From: Poronia punctata
Taxonomy: Eukaryota; Ascomycota; Sordariomycetes; Xylariales; Xylariaceae
Direction of reading: 5' to 3'
Assembly (NCBI GenBank): GCA_022579005.1
Contig: MU401535.1
Location: forward strand, 1 to 64,000
DNA length: 64,000 nt
Position numbers and translations under genes: made by a program. A model generated the notes under the pieces. That model did no database searches. It saw only the letters and a program-made list of their open reading frames with translations, and was not told where the DNA came from. This document shows, in pieces, positions 1-12,326 of this stretch. Position 1 is the first letter of the stretch. Each line of letters opens with the position of its first letter.

Positions 1-300
1 TACTATTAAGCTTTAATAATAATAATAAGCAATATAAAACTTTTAATTATTAAAACTAGCAAAATAGCTAAATTATATATATTAATTAATATATACATAA
101 AAAAGTAAAACTTTTTTTCTTTATAAAATTTACATATATTAAATAAGTAAAGAAAAACTTTTTATAAAAAAACCTTTTTTTTTATAGTAATCTTTACTAT
201 AGCTATATAACTTTTACTATATAAGCATTACATTAATTCTTATTATTTTATAACCTATTAGATCTAACACTTAGTTACCCCTTTTTGCTACTAAAATAAA
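1..300. repeat. AT-rich, RIP-like tract at the left edge
   Basis: The first 300 bases are dominated by A/T runs and TpA steps with very few CpA or TpG steps, like the large AT-rich block further right. I infer the decayed end of a RIP-mutated repeat that continues outside the window. No open frame or terminal repeat can be recognised in it. Confidence 0.6.
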
Positions 301-482
301 TCCTGCAAACCCTGCACCCCTTTAGCTAGACTAAAAGAAATTATCTCACTTTCTAATCCAATAGTCTTTTTAAATGTTGGTAAAACATATGCTAGTCTAT
401 CCGCCTGCACGACATCTAGATAAAGCAGGGCACTGCACGTGGCCGGAAATATTCAAAGAGCTGCATGTCGACCCTTAGTAGG

Positions 483-568
483 AGATACGTTCTAGAGCAT
501 ACACTATAAGTGGAGTTAGGTTTGATTTCTAACAGCGCTATATAGTTATTTTGCCTTTGGCTTCTTTA
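483..568 (+). repeat. Decayed direct repeat, copy 1
   Basis: About 86 bp that recur at 796-879 in the same orientation. The copies share the beginning GATACGTTCTAGAGCAT and the stretch AACAGCGCTATATAGTTATT and differ mainly by C/T and G/A changes, as RIP would give. This copy runs into an 11-bp inverted repeat: TAACAGCGCTA at about 531 and TAGCGCTGTTA at about 571. It is probably a relic of a transposon terminal repeat; the family is not recognised. Confidence 0.6.
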
Positions 569-795
569 GTAGCGCTGTTACTTTATTGGCCAGAAACGTG
601 TTGCTATTACTACGTCTAAGGTTTCCGGTTTAAAACCTTTGCAAAAAGTAATTAGAAGATATGCTTGTAATTTAGACCTTAAGCAATAATTCCTGTCCCT
701 TAGAAAAATCAGGTGTAAGCTCTTAAGTTTAGCTAAGTACGTAATCTTAAAGCATTAGCTAGAGCCGTAGGCGGCTTACGTTGTGTTATAAAGTA

Positions 796-879
796 GATAC
801 GTTCTAGAGCATATACTATAAGTAGAGTTGGGTTTAATTCCTAACAGCGCTATATAGTTATTCCGCCTTTAACTTCTTT
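796..879 (+). repeat. Decayed direct repeat, copy 2
   Basis: Second copy of the repeat at 483-568, offset by 313 bp. The sequence between the copies has no recognisable coding capacity. The pair could be the ends of a very short, decayed retroelement or two fragments of one repeat family. Confidence 0.6.
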
Positions 880-3800
880 GTAGGTAGGTAGATGCCCGTG
901 ATATAGGTTACAATACATTTATACATCTTCCCCCTGCCAAGTACATGCCATAATTGAATGTGACTGCGGGTTGTACGAGTATTGGAGATGATGGCGCCCA
1001 ATCCATCTGTTGAAATTGTAAAGTTCCTTTGTAGAATACCTACCTGTAAAGGACTCGCGTCGGGTGTACTTACTATTTAAAGTTGATGCAGGGGAAAACC
1101 TGAAATGAAAGTCAAATGTCTCGGTTATGGGCTGGCTGCAAGGTCGGGAAAGGACACTATTCGTCAAAAATCTACCATAGTATGTCTTCTATCCATGGAT
1201 CTGGGGTGATTGATACATGAGGTAAGGTAAGGTACGAGTACTTACTGCAGGCCGTTGCCAAGAAATGCAACATAAATGTCCACCTGCATAATAAGGTAGG
1301 GACAATGATTATTGGAAATTTCTTCTTCCGTAAGCGCATGTACCTACTTCTACCTTACTACCTACTCGTACAGCTCGTTAGGGGTAATACCTATCGGGAG
1401 TATTGCTAATCTATGAGTAACTAGATATTATTCTTACTACCGGCATACATAACCAACCTGGTGGTAAGAGCCTTTGTTATTTGCGTAGCTACTGGTTTTT
1501 AGTCTCCGGTGTGTGTGTGTGTGCGCGTGTGCGTGTGTGTGTGTAGATCTCCAACGTCGACAGTCGGTCAGATTAGAGCATGCACACGCATAAATGGAAA
1601 GCCCCGTCTTGACGGTTATTTTGGGCAAGTTCTTGATCTGGTAAGGCCCCCAGAGGCTCATAGCTGTGACCGTAGTTTAAAACGACAATTACCGGTATCA
1701 CTCACTACCTACTAAGTAGGCAACCCAGACGTCGGTCAACTCCAGGTGGTTCTCCTATCTGTCAAGTAAGGCAAGGATGAGAGCTTATATTACTTTTTAC
1801 GTCTGTTAGATATGGACACTGGGGGATACCAGTCTGTGTCTGTCAAGACTACGAGACATACATAACTCGGGACGATGACGATTTCTTCTATGAGAAACCA
1901 TGCTCATGCAACGGGTTCTACCCTACTATGAGGATGCCCACAGAACTATGCCTTTGAGCAGGAAAGCCTCACGTTAGGAAGCCGTATTTGATTTGGTCTA
2001 TTATTAGTAGTGTTATAAGTCTCCTAACTTATATCGGTCCCGCTTATTAAGAAACGTAGGTAGGTAGAGATCATCTTGGCCGTGATCCCCTTTTCTCTAA
2101 CAATGTTGGTAAAGCTTTTCTTGACTGCTGCTGGCTTGAATACCTACCCAAAGAAGGGCTTTCTGTAATTGCGGAGGACGAACGGCCGCTTGTGCCTCGG
2201 TGCACAAAAGGGGACGAGATAATAATTAGCCCCGGCTTCTTATTAATATGTTGAGCAAGAATATTGCCGATTTGCCCAGTTAAGCAAACATAAAAGCATG
2301 TACAGATGGTTCGCTGCGCAATGTCTCTATTATGCGGTTGATTCTGTTTACAGAAAATGTAGAATCGTTCTAAAACCTTGCACTAGGAATGATTTTGAAA
2401 ATTGAAAATCAAAGCCGTTTTGACAAAGTGAGTATTTCAAACTCTAGAGAGTTCATATATCTACTTCATTCCGGGTATTAATTAGACCGGGATGTTGTAG
2501 CCGTAGCTTTAGGAAAGCACAACCACGTTCAAACAGTTCAGCTGTGGTCGTGTCTATGGGAAGGAGTACAGTACCGCTTGAAAGATCCTCGACGATGGAA
2601 TTTTTGTCTACCTGTCTAGGAGCCACCTTGCGTGCTTTAGCAACACATATGTTAAACTATCCTTTTAGGCGTGTTGCGTCTGATACCCGTGAGTCGTGAC
2701 CTTGGTAAGCAGTACCTACCTTATATAATAACTACGGCTAATGCAATCTCCTAGTTACCCCTACCCTAGCCTTGGTGCATCATCACGCATGCCAGAATTA
2801 TTAACACATCCGCCGTTCATCTCCGTAGCTTCGCCGGCCAACAAAACAGGTTGTCATCGGCAGTCGACGCGACTTCCGGAACCACGGAACAAAGTTGACC
2901 ATGAGCTCCGACCACACCCGAAAAATAGGTAGACGGCATTCACGAAGACTTAGGCCGGACTATTAACTTTGACGATACTAAGGTCCAGTACCCATTAACT
3001 ATCTTATCCAAGTTAGCTGGTCTTTTAGTCTTGTGCCTTTCTTTCTTTCTTTAACTACTTAACTACCGAGATTAGAGATTTCCGAGAGACTGTCGAGGGT
3101 TTTCTGCATCCAAAACATGAGACTGTTATCAAACCCCTTGCTTGTCCAATGGCCCTACTTAGGTTAAATAGATAAGGTAACCTGGATAGTCTACTAGAAA
3201 AAGCCAAAAAGCCTTCTTTCTTTTATCGATCGCGTGTCCTAATAATTTTATATACGAGAAAATTCTCTCACAGTCTATTTGATGGATATAGATGATATTT
3301 ATGTCCAAGTATCCTCCCACGGTATGGTCTATCTATATTAAGAAACCTCGTGTTGTACAACACGCCCGTAAATAAATGGATATAACCGGTCCAAGTGTCC
3401 GGACCGGACCGGACCGGAAACCCCGCTCCGCAATTCAAGGAAACACCGAGCCTATCATGGCTTTAGGTGCCTCTCCAAATTCTGCAGAACCATCATATCC
3501 TGGAAGTTGGTATGTCTGAATACGAACATAAGGGACAGTCCTTTTCTAAAAGCATTAACTTAGAAGGTGGGAAACTTGCATCGGGGAAAGCAATGTAATT
3601 TGAGCACACGGTATTCATGCCTCAAACTGCCGGGGAATACAACACAAGCATTTCCGCTCGGGATTTGAGTCGACTCGTGTGAGCAATTTGTTTTCAAACC
3701 TCTGTAGTTTGTTTGTTCCGTGAGCGTCGTAACAGCATTGATGAGTGCTGTCATCCTTAGACTGCGATGCAAGTCACTGTTTGATATGAATGGAAGTAAA

Positions 3801-4596
3801 TGATGCTGGTAGTCAAAAGATCAGACATGTTCACGATGGGATTGAAACCTTTGCTCGTTTCCCCGGTCTTCATTAGAAAACATGACCCATGTATCAAAAT
3901 GCAACCTGAAGGTCATATTGTTGGACTCCTATCCGATCTTAATAAACAAGATTGTAGGCTTTCAAAGATGGCAATAATAGCGATAACGGGCAATGCTTGG
4001 GTATGTTCTCGCTCCTGATACGGCATCATGTCCCCGATAGCGACAGAGCCCCTTAAAACGACGCTGCGCTGAAGATCGCTTGCCCACAAGTGTTCATGAG
4101 TCCACCCGATCGCCTGCCGTGTTGACGTAGCCCGAAAAAACACAAATGCTAGTTATCACAACCCAAACGCCGTCTGGTTATGCAAGCCCCTTCCCCTTTC
4201 AATCAATCATGCCGCGGGCGATGCAATGCTGTGGCCAAGTCCCAAACAACCATGGTATAACCTTCTTTTCAACACCGATATCCTGGATATTGGTATAATC
4301 ACAACAAAGAGAAATCTCGACCAAGCGTGAAAACAGGAAGCAGCACGGCCTAGTAGCCTCTGCTTCTATAACATATCGTAACCTGCTGTCGGGTGGGCTG
4401 GTTCTGTCGATGGGATGGCACGGGGCCGAGGTTTATCGGGCCTTTTCATGCGACGACTCCGTGATGCTCCGAAGCATATATAAATGGCGTATGCTGATCG
4501 TCGTCGTCGTCTTAGTCGTTCGTCTATATGGCCCGGTAATAACAGCTGGCCAAGGCCAAAATACTCTCCACCATCTTGAAGGTGCGCTAAACATAT
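880..4596. other. Gene-free stretch, no recognised gene
   Basis: Short open frames only, none resembling a known protein or joining into a spliced gene. It holds a GT microsatellite near 1509-1544, a small tandem of GGACC units near 3403-3418, and three copies of the 8-mer TACGAGTA/TACTCGTA near 974, 1233 and 1363. The part next to 4597 is likely the 3' untranslated region of the SCOC-like gene. Confidence 0.5.
1509..1544. repeat. GT-type microsatellite
   Basis: An interrupted dinucleotide run of GT with a few GCGT interruptions, about 36 bp, in intergenic DNA. Short open frames called across it are made of the repeat itself and are not genes. Confidence 0.9.
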
Positions 4597-5102
4597 CTAT
4601 TTCCTGCCACGACTGCCTGATGATGTGATCTTGCTGGTGCTCATGAGGTCACCGATATATTTTTGTAAAAACTTGTTGTTACTATCAAGCTTGTCATGTT
4701 CTTCTTTGACAGCTTCTATACGGTGAAATAGCGTAAGGAGTGAATCTTGTAGGGCTCTCGCATGTCTACACAACAGTTAGCAGATTACAAACAGAGCATA
4801 TTTCGTGAACCTGACCTGTGCAGCTCTTCGCGGGCTTCGCGCCCTAGATTCTCAAGATCCTCACTTGTCCTCCGCGGACTCATAGCCCGCACGTCGTCAG
4901 CCTCGAATTCGTGCTCCACGGGGCCGACTTCCATCGAATCTCGTGGTACGATTAACGTGCCACTGCTTTTACGGTTGATCAAACGTGGCCTTGTGGGAAC
5001 AGGCGCGTGAATATCCTGGGTGTCGAGCGAACACGAAGAGGACGAGTCCGACCGTTCGGGGGGGTTCGGTTTTACAGACTGTTGTTCGGATGTGTTGCTC
5101 AT
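4597..5102 (-). CDS. SCOC-like short coiled-coil protein (DUF2205 type)
   Basis: Two exons, 5102-4816 and 4765-4597, with a 50-bp intron (GTCAGG donor, GTGTAG acceptor, CTAAC branch), give 151 residues. The N-terminal two thirds are polar, rich in Ser, Pro and acidic residues, with the fungal-type motifs RKSSGTLIVPRDS and DDVRAMSPRR. The C-terminal 60 residues form the conserved coiled coil, containing EEHDKLDSNNKFLQKYIGDL and ending near LMSTSKITSS. This matches the short coiled-coil (SCOC) family, which in animals acts at the Golgi and in autophagy; the role in fungi is inferred. It is the only gene I can support in the first 27 kb. The purine-rich + strand tract at about 5570-5700 is a CT-rich tract on the coding strand upstream of the start. 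No odd codons or frame breaks are seen. Confidence 0.85.
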
Positions 5103-8100
5103 GATGCTTGGTTCTGTCGTGGGTAGCGGTCGCTTTATTTATTTTTCGCAAACCGACCAATATGATGGGTCGCTATCGCGGCTGATCGAGCTCAAACCTC
5201 TGGCGGATAAAAGACGACCGTCCAAAAGTTGCTAACATATATCGACGGCTGATTCCGGTTGTTGCCTCTAGTCACACGGTTGGTCCCTTTCCCCCGACCA
5301 CTCGGCGCATATATGAGAGAAGCGTTAGAGGGCCTGCTCCTGGTATAGTGAAAGACGACACAGGCAGACAAAATGAATGGCCGAGGCAATGAAGTGACGA
5401 GGTCGCGCGGGTGGTTAGGTTCTGCTTCCCACCGTGTCAGGCATTCGGTTGTCGTCCAAGGTGACTGCAGGGAGGTATGTCTGAAGTGGATCCAAAGGAG
5501 GGAATACCCGGAGGCTTGTTGTGTATTATTTTGGTATCTTGCTGCCCTGTCGGTCTCCTTCAAGAAAAAGGACTACGGGGAATGCCTGACGGGGGGAGGG
5601 AGGGAGAAAGAGAGAGGCAAGATAGTGGTGTGGAAACTAAAGAAACAGAAGCGGCGACGAAGAGGAAAGAAAGGGCCTAGGGTTGAAAGTGGTGCCGTCA
5701 AAGAATGCAGCAGCGGGGGCTCCAAGCGGGGACAAGCAGCAAATAGGTCGCTGATGTTGATTCGACAGGCTGCGTAGAAGTGATCGTCAGTCCAAAACTT
5801 CACAAGGACTGGTGGCCGACTTGGTTGGCAGTGGGCGCTGTTGGAAACGGGACAGGAAACGTAGGTACGAGTAGTTACTGATGAACAAGCAAGTACCGTA
5901 CGGAATACGGGGGTCGGTTCGATTTGAGAGCCGCTGTTGGTTAATACCTACACGTAATACTTGTAGAATGATTTAGGGTCTTGTGGCTTTTGGTGCTGGA
6001 TAGCAGAGAGAAGGTTAGGTTAGAAATTCTGGGGGGGGGGGTTTTGGCTAGAGGTACCCATTGAGAAGCCTGTCGCGGGAACTTGGAACGGCGTGTTAAG
6101 AAGGGGGTTTGGTGATTGATTATGTGGATAGAGGAGCGTCGTGGGTCATGTCGTGGGCCAATGTCGATCTGCACCAAAGTGTTGAAAGAGCAGCGTAAGT
6201 GATGTTGACTGCGTGCCGTATGCCGTGTGGGCATGTATGCTTATCCAGTACTAGGTACATGGACCCTGGACTTCTCTGTTGTACAGCGCCGTGGACAGCT
6301 ATGGGTTTATACCTACAGAAGGGTCTTAGTAGATACTTACCTACAACTGGGGCAATTGGCGACAACCGGTGACATAAATGCTACCTAGCCTCAGAGTATC
6401 TACTACTGAGTAAGGTACTGAAGGTAAAGATGGGCACCGCTAAGTCGCAAAAAATGATCCACCGTTGGGTATCTGCCACAGAGGGCTGCAGTTTTGAGTA
6501 CTTCCCTAGAAGGTGTAGCCCACCTACGTCTACCTTGAAAAATTCCTACATCTAAGGAGTTCCCCACTTAGGTCCAAATACTCAACGCCAGCATGCAGAT
6601 CGCAACGCAGCGTCTCTTGCCCAAGTATTTTATAGAAAAATGACTTAACCTACAAGGACTGCTAGGTATACCTACCTACTTACCTACCTACCTTCCTACC
6701 TACCTACCTACCTACCTACCTACCTACCTACCTACCTACCTACCTACCTACCTACCTACCTACCTACCTACCTACCTACCTACCTACCTACTTTACCTAC
6801 CTACCTACCTACCTACCTACCTACTTAATACCTACCTACTTACCTACTTACCTATTTACATGTAGGTATTTACCTACCTACTTAAGTACTTACATATAAA
6901 AACGACTTATATATATGTTATTTACAAGTTACTAATCTAGGAGGTACATGCTAAGGCGCTGTACCATGGAAACATATAAAAGGAGGGAGCTAATGCGCAC
7001 TAAGTGGAGAAACTCCTTGGATGTAGGAATTTTTCAAGGTAGACGTAGGTGGGCTAAGAAGGTGGGGGAATGTTCTAAAATCCGTGGGATCCTTGGGGAA
7101 GCTACAGTATTTTGTACAGTACACAAAATTTGTTACGATTTATACTTGTACTATGATATGAGTAGTCTAGTAGATTGCCTGAAGCAGGATATCATAGCTT
7201 TACCTTAGTTAGGTGAGATAGGTAAGTAGGTTGCACTTTGGTATCATATTTGTGTATATATGTTCCAAATGGAAAAGACTCTTCCCTAGAAAGCGGCATG
7301 GAAGTGGAAGTACAGACCCTCCCTTGACCACTTGTACATAATGAGTACACCTTCTCCTGGGACGTTCCGTACCGGCAATTGAACATTCTACAGGCCCGTT
7401 ACATGCAAAAGAAAGACCAAAGGTACCTGGGCTCCTGGTAGACTCAAGAAGACTCCATAATCAAAGGCTAGCGGCAGGTCATTTGGCCGTTACTGGTCCG
7501 CTAATGGGCAGAAGAAGTAGGGATCAGGTGATGAGGGAAGAAGTGGTTTAGCTTAGCTCTTATATCTAACCTAATCAGGTCCCTTCTCCAGGCACCTACT
7601 CGTCTAGGATTGGCTCACCACGTTTTGTAGTTTCTATTAGCCCCCTTGATCCGCAGACTAAACTTAAAGTAGTTTTGTATATATGTACTTGGGTACTTAT
7701 ACTCTTGTTACTTATGTTCATATTAAACACTTGAATTATACGCAATGTAGAAACGTGATTAATTACAGGCGCTTTTGATTACTTAATTATAAACACTCTA
7801 TCTACAAGTATACAAATAGTTTTATATTGGATTGTGACCGCCAGTTACTAAGTATGTTCAAATCGCCTTCTTTTGGCCAAGTAGTGTAGGCAACTCCAAG
7901 GGTAGATGTTTAAGTTAACAGCAAGCACTTTGGTTTTAAACAACCATAACGTCTACAAGGAACCGCATTTGCTGACACAGTTGGGTTGATAACCAACAAC
8001 GTGACTACCAACGTCGTATACGCAAAGCAGAGAAGAATATATAATCATTACGAGTAGCTGTGGCAGCGCGGCGTAATTGTAATATCTCTCAGTTTATTGA

Positions 8101-10717
8101 GTCGGCTCATTTTGACGGGCAATGCGATACACACTTAGGTAGGTATAGTACGGTACAGCATGTAGATCAATCCCAGATCAACGCTTCTCCTTCAGAATAC
8201 AGCCAATAACGGCCTTTCTTGAAAAGACGTGGTCCCTGGGTTGAACTATGGGGAAGAGACTAACCAATCCGCGAAATGCCTTTTAAACAGCTGACGGCGT
8301 GGGTCACTCCATAAGGACCCAGATGAAATTATACCTCTGCGACTGGTGCAGTAAAATACTAGTTTCCACTACCCAGTCGGAGGGAATCAGCATTGATAAA
8401 TAAGCGGTGTTTTAAACGTTGCCAGAAAACAGAGGAGACGAGTTGCAATTTCCAGGGGACATAGCTTAAGGTATTTTTATACAAAATGATAATATATGAG
8501 TATGTGTAGGAGTAGGTCCGAAACATAACTGCTTTAAAGCAGGCCTGGGTAGATTTGGGATGTTACAAGGTAAGGGCACCGAGGCGACAAACTGAAGATC
8601 GTCAGTTTTGAAGGCCAAGAAACCGTGTAATGTATCTAGATGTTCGTACGTCGTCTACCCGAGGCGGTATTTACCGGCAGTGTACGTATTTAGCGTACAG
8701 CACTCCTGCTCCTACGTAAGTAGGTAGTCGCAGCCTGATGCACTTCCGTAGTCAAAAACTCCAGAACTTCGGCAAGAATCGGTCAAGTGACTGCAGGGGG
8801 TCCCGCTGATATACGACGTACGAACACACAAACATGCCTATGTACAAGTAGAAGAAGCAGCCTTATTTAACGTTGCATAGGCTCCAAAACTCATATATTC
8901 TACTTATTACCTAAAAATGTACTCCACTTGCACCGTATACTTACCTGTACCTAGCGTTCAAAGGACGGTCAACTGCAGGTGGCGGCAGTTAGAGACGAAA
9001 TCGCAAGAGCCAAGAAACTTTGAAGAGTCCAAAATATATCTTTGCCAACCGGTGTTGGTGTTACATTAAGGCTGAAGTGAATAATAGGTATGATACCTCG
9101 GAGTTGTCCCGGGAGCAAATGGATGCCCCTTAGAAAGCAGTTACGGTATCCATCATCCTTACAAAGTGTGATCTCCAAAGCGATCCCCAACTATTGTCAC
9201 TATTTGGTTCCGACGTGTGATCAGTCGTAAGCCATTTAGAAGTAATTATACGTGTAGATTTATCATGACTCGGTAGGTAGGTACAAGGAGACTAGTATGC
9301 AATAATAGGGAAAGCTTGCCCACTTTGTCTGCCATCACCAATGCAGGGGTAAAATGGTAACTACGTGTACATAGATAGTGTGACTGGATGAAAAGGAGGG
9401 AAGACCCTGAATTGAGTATTACCTGCAGTAGGTGGTGACTTGAGGAAGTTTGTGTTCTCTTCGGGAGGGGGTAACTGCAGAAGGGCATACAGTAGGTACC
9501 TACCTTGCAAAAGCCTTGGCTGGTACCAGTTCCTAGAGGATGCTCACACCAGTGGCAAAAAATAATGCACAAACCATGCGCAATGCTGCTCCTACTTGAG
9601 CACATGGGAATTGGCAAACGACAATCCGGTAAAAGTCGATTGTTTGAAAACAAGAAATCCCATCGCCAATGTGTAATTGTCTTCCTCCCTTTTCTCACTC
9701 TGCCTTTGCCGGGTACGGGTAGTTCTCAGAATATGACTAGACAAAATCATATCCTACCAATTGTCAAATGTAGTCATACGTAACGTATTATTGCATTGTT
9801 TGTGTGACACAGTCTTGATAATGACCTCATTTCACTTTGCCGCCCAGGTAGGTACAGACTCAGCATATGCAAGCGTCTGATGAAACAACTCTTCTTAAGT
9901 AGGTATGTAGGTAAAGCCTTCTAAAGATGCGACTCGAAGGGCTTAAACGTCCAGACGAAAGTAACCCCTGTGAGATCTGTGCCAATATAGGAGTTATTGT
10001 AAGGTACTGGGGCAAGAGCTAGGAGTTGCAGCTGCCACGATCTCTGTTGCCAAGTGACGGTCCTCGAATGTTGTGGATTAGAAATGCGGGGGTTCCAGGA
10101 CCCTTAAAAACCGCCTTAAAAATTACACGGTGAAGGGAAGCTACTCGTAGGCATTTGAATTAGATATACTACGCTTACGAGTACACTTTTCGTGGACGTA
10201 ATTCCTTGCACAAAAATGTACGTGTACGAGTAGCTCTGAGGGCCAATTTGAGGGCTGAAAGCATAAACCTGCGCAGGAACATCCCTATATTTACAGGATG
10301 CTGTGTTCATGTCGATCTACGTACATTTAGAGGAAGAAAATATTTAGCACCGTGTGGATGGGAATTAGCAACTGTATAATTTGAAGTATAACTGCATAAG
10401 TACTTATTACATGTAGGTATTATGTGCCCCGTAAAGCTTTACGTGTACTGAAGGACATGCTTGTTTCAGCAGGGTGGTCCCCGCTAAAAAGAATACTAAT
10501 AATAACTGGTCGGACCAACGAGGTGATGTCATGAGCGACGATCTATGCTAATTTTTAGTGTCACAGCTCGCCAATCGCAGAGTTGCTCGGAGCCAGTCTT
10601 TGCTGGGATTCCTCGCCCTGCCCCCTGCCTGCCACCTGCTTGTCTTGACTCTCCCTTCGCCCTCTTTTTATTAATCCGTCCCCCGCTCACACTCCATTCC
10701 ATTCTGAGCCGTGGCTA
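5103..10717. other. Gene-free stretch up to the transposon
   Basis: About 5.6 kb with no convincing gene on either strand. The longest open frames (for example 9246-9698 minus and 5373-5777 plus) show no family resemblance and no splice partners. It contains a polypurine stretch near 5570-5700, a run of ten G near 6030, the large CCTA microsatellite at 6670-6855 and several TACGAGTA-type 8-mers. The first few hundred bases are probably the promoter of the SCOC-like gene. Confidence 0.5.
6670..6855. repeat. CCTA tetranucleotide microsatellite
   Basis: A long tandem of CCTA units, with an apparently perfect core of about 24 units from about 6695 to 6791 and interrupted units on both sides. It is not a telomere repeat. 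Single copies of the same word (CCTACCTA or TAGGTAGG) are scattered through intergenic DNA of the whole window. Confidence 0.95.
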
Positions 10718-10726
10718 GGTTAGTAC
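10718..10726 (+). repeat. 9-bp target-site duplication, left (GGTTAGTAC)
   Basis: GGTTAGTAC directly abuts the outer terminus CACCGCAG of the AT-rich element; the identical 9 bp directly follows its right terminus at 21330-21338. A 9-bp duplication is typical of Mutator-like transposons. Confidence 0.9.
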
Positions 10727-10917
10727 CACCGCAGATTTTTAACTTATAGATTTTACTATCTAACTTAGTAGACTAGCTATATTTAGCGTAACCTATATCT
10801 ACACAGCTACTATACTTATTTTGTACTAATTCTTTATATAAAAGTAGAATGCTTTTTGTAAATTTATAAGACTTTTAAAAAACCTATAGTTAGTTATTTT
10901 TTAGTATATACTAGTAC
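10727..10917 (+). repeat. Left terminal inverted repeat of the Mutator-like element
   Basis: About 190 bp starting CACCGCAGATTTTTAACT. It pairs with the reverse complement of 21139-21329; the shared inner part includes AGTTAGTTATTTTTTAGTAT. Differences between the arms are nearly all transitions, as expected from RIP acting on both. Confidence 0.88.
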
Positions 10918-11145
10918 TTACTTTTACTTATTTATTTACTAATTATTTACTTTTACTTTTTTAACTTTACTTGCTTTTTTTAACATTACTATATTTTTAC
11001 TTTTTACCTTTTACTATTACTATATTGTTTATATTATATTTTTTCTTTAAAAAAGTGTTATTTTTAAAATCTTTATAGCGCGCGTATTATATATATGCTT
11101 TTTTTATATTATTTTTATTTTTTCTTATTAAAATATAGTTAATTT

Positions 11146-11192
11146 TAAACCTTGCAAGCCTTGTAAACCTAGCAAACCTTATAAACCTTATA
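11146..11192 (+). repeat. Subterminal 9-bp tandem array, left arm
   Basis: About five units close to AAACCTTGC in tandem, roughly 420 bp inside the left end of the Mutator-like element. Their reverse complement (AAGGTTT-type words) resembles the array in the right arm at 20628-20833, so the two lie in opposite orientation relative to the termini. They could be transposase-binding repeats or low-complexity coding remnants. Confidence 0.5.
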
Positions 11193-12023
11193 GCTATGCT
11201 ATTACTACTTATATTTAATACTTTTTTTATACTAACTATGTCCTTTATACTAAATATAGCCCTTATACTACTTTTAAATGCATTTTTTACTACTTTTAAA
11301 AAAAGCTTTAAAACTTAAAAAAATTATGCTATTTTTAATAAATATGCACTTAAAAAAGCTTTATTTTTAAATAAACGTAATAGTAATTATACTTTTTATT
11401 TTATTAGCTATACTATTAATAGCACTAGCTAGCATAGCATTATTACTATTAAATAATTATTAACTTTTTTTTTATTAAAATGCCTTTTTTAAAGCGTAGC
11501 TAAGCTAAAAAAAAGCTTTAATTTATAGCTATTTAAAGTAAAAAATTAGTATTATAGCTATAGCGCTACTTTTAGTACTATTTAATATTGCTTTTAAGCA
11601 ATAACTTTAGCTATATAAAGTATTATTTAAAATAGTTTAAATAGCTTTATGCTTACTTATTATATTTATAAGTTTATTTTTGCTGCTAACTTTATTACTA
11701 GCTTAACTTAGTTAAACATAAATAACTATATAGTTTAAAAAAAGCGCAAAAAAAAAGGCTTTTATATAAACTGCACTTAAATTATTTACATGCTATAGCA
11801 AAATAATATATAGTTTATAGTAAATTATTATAATAGCTAGGTTTATAAACTTTTTTAGTTGCTGCTTTTTTTAATTGCTATATAAAAAAAGTTATTAAAA
11901 ATTATATTGCTTAATATAACTTATAAAGTATACTTTTACCTTTTTATTTTTAGTGCTATTTTATATACTTTTTAGCTAACTTATAACTAGGTTAATATTT
12001 ATAATAAGCTATTTTTTAAGATT

Positions 12024-12028
12024 ACTAA
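12024..12028 (+). repeat. 5-bp target-site duplication of the LTR element, left (ACTAA)
   Basis: ACTAA immediately precedes the left LTR; the same 5 bp follow the right LTR at 19078-19082. Five bp is the usual duplication for LTR retrotransposons. Confidence 0.85.
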
Positions 12029-12326
12029 TATAATAATTAGTAAGGCATAATAGCTATATATTAACGCTATATAAAAGATTTTAAGTTAAAAAGAAAAAAA
12101 AAAGACTAGCTACGCTAAGATTTATTTTCTTACTACTTATATATAAATACTTAGCTAAAAATATAAGTATATAATTAATTAAATTATTTTACTAAGTAAG
12201 TTTAGCTAAGTAAAGGCAATATTTAGTACTACTTTAAACTTACTTTATAATAACGTATATAGTTTATAAGTTATATAACTATTTTTTTAATTATATAACT
12301 TTAAACTAATAAGTATAGCTATTATA
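12029..12326. repeat. Left LTR
   Basis: 298 bp, a direct repeat of 18781-19077. A diagnostic shared stretch is TTCTTACTACTTATATATAA. Nearly all differences from the right LTR are C-to-T or G-to-A changes. Confidence 0.88.

Noticed and set aside
5192..5777. Overlapping 123- and 134-codon frames upstream of the SCOC-like gene
   Set aside because: Both read through a polypurine/polypyrimidine tract, overlap on opposite strands and show no family features; more likely promoter sequence.
6670..6855. CCTA tandem considered as an internal telomere-like tract
   Set aside because: Filamentous ascomycete telomeres are TTAGGG repeats; this unit is different and lies inside unique DNA.
9246..9698. 150-codon minus-strand open frame
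   Set aside because: Composition rich in Ser, Cys and His with no domain, no splice partners and CCTA-type repeat sequence inside; judged chance.
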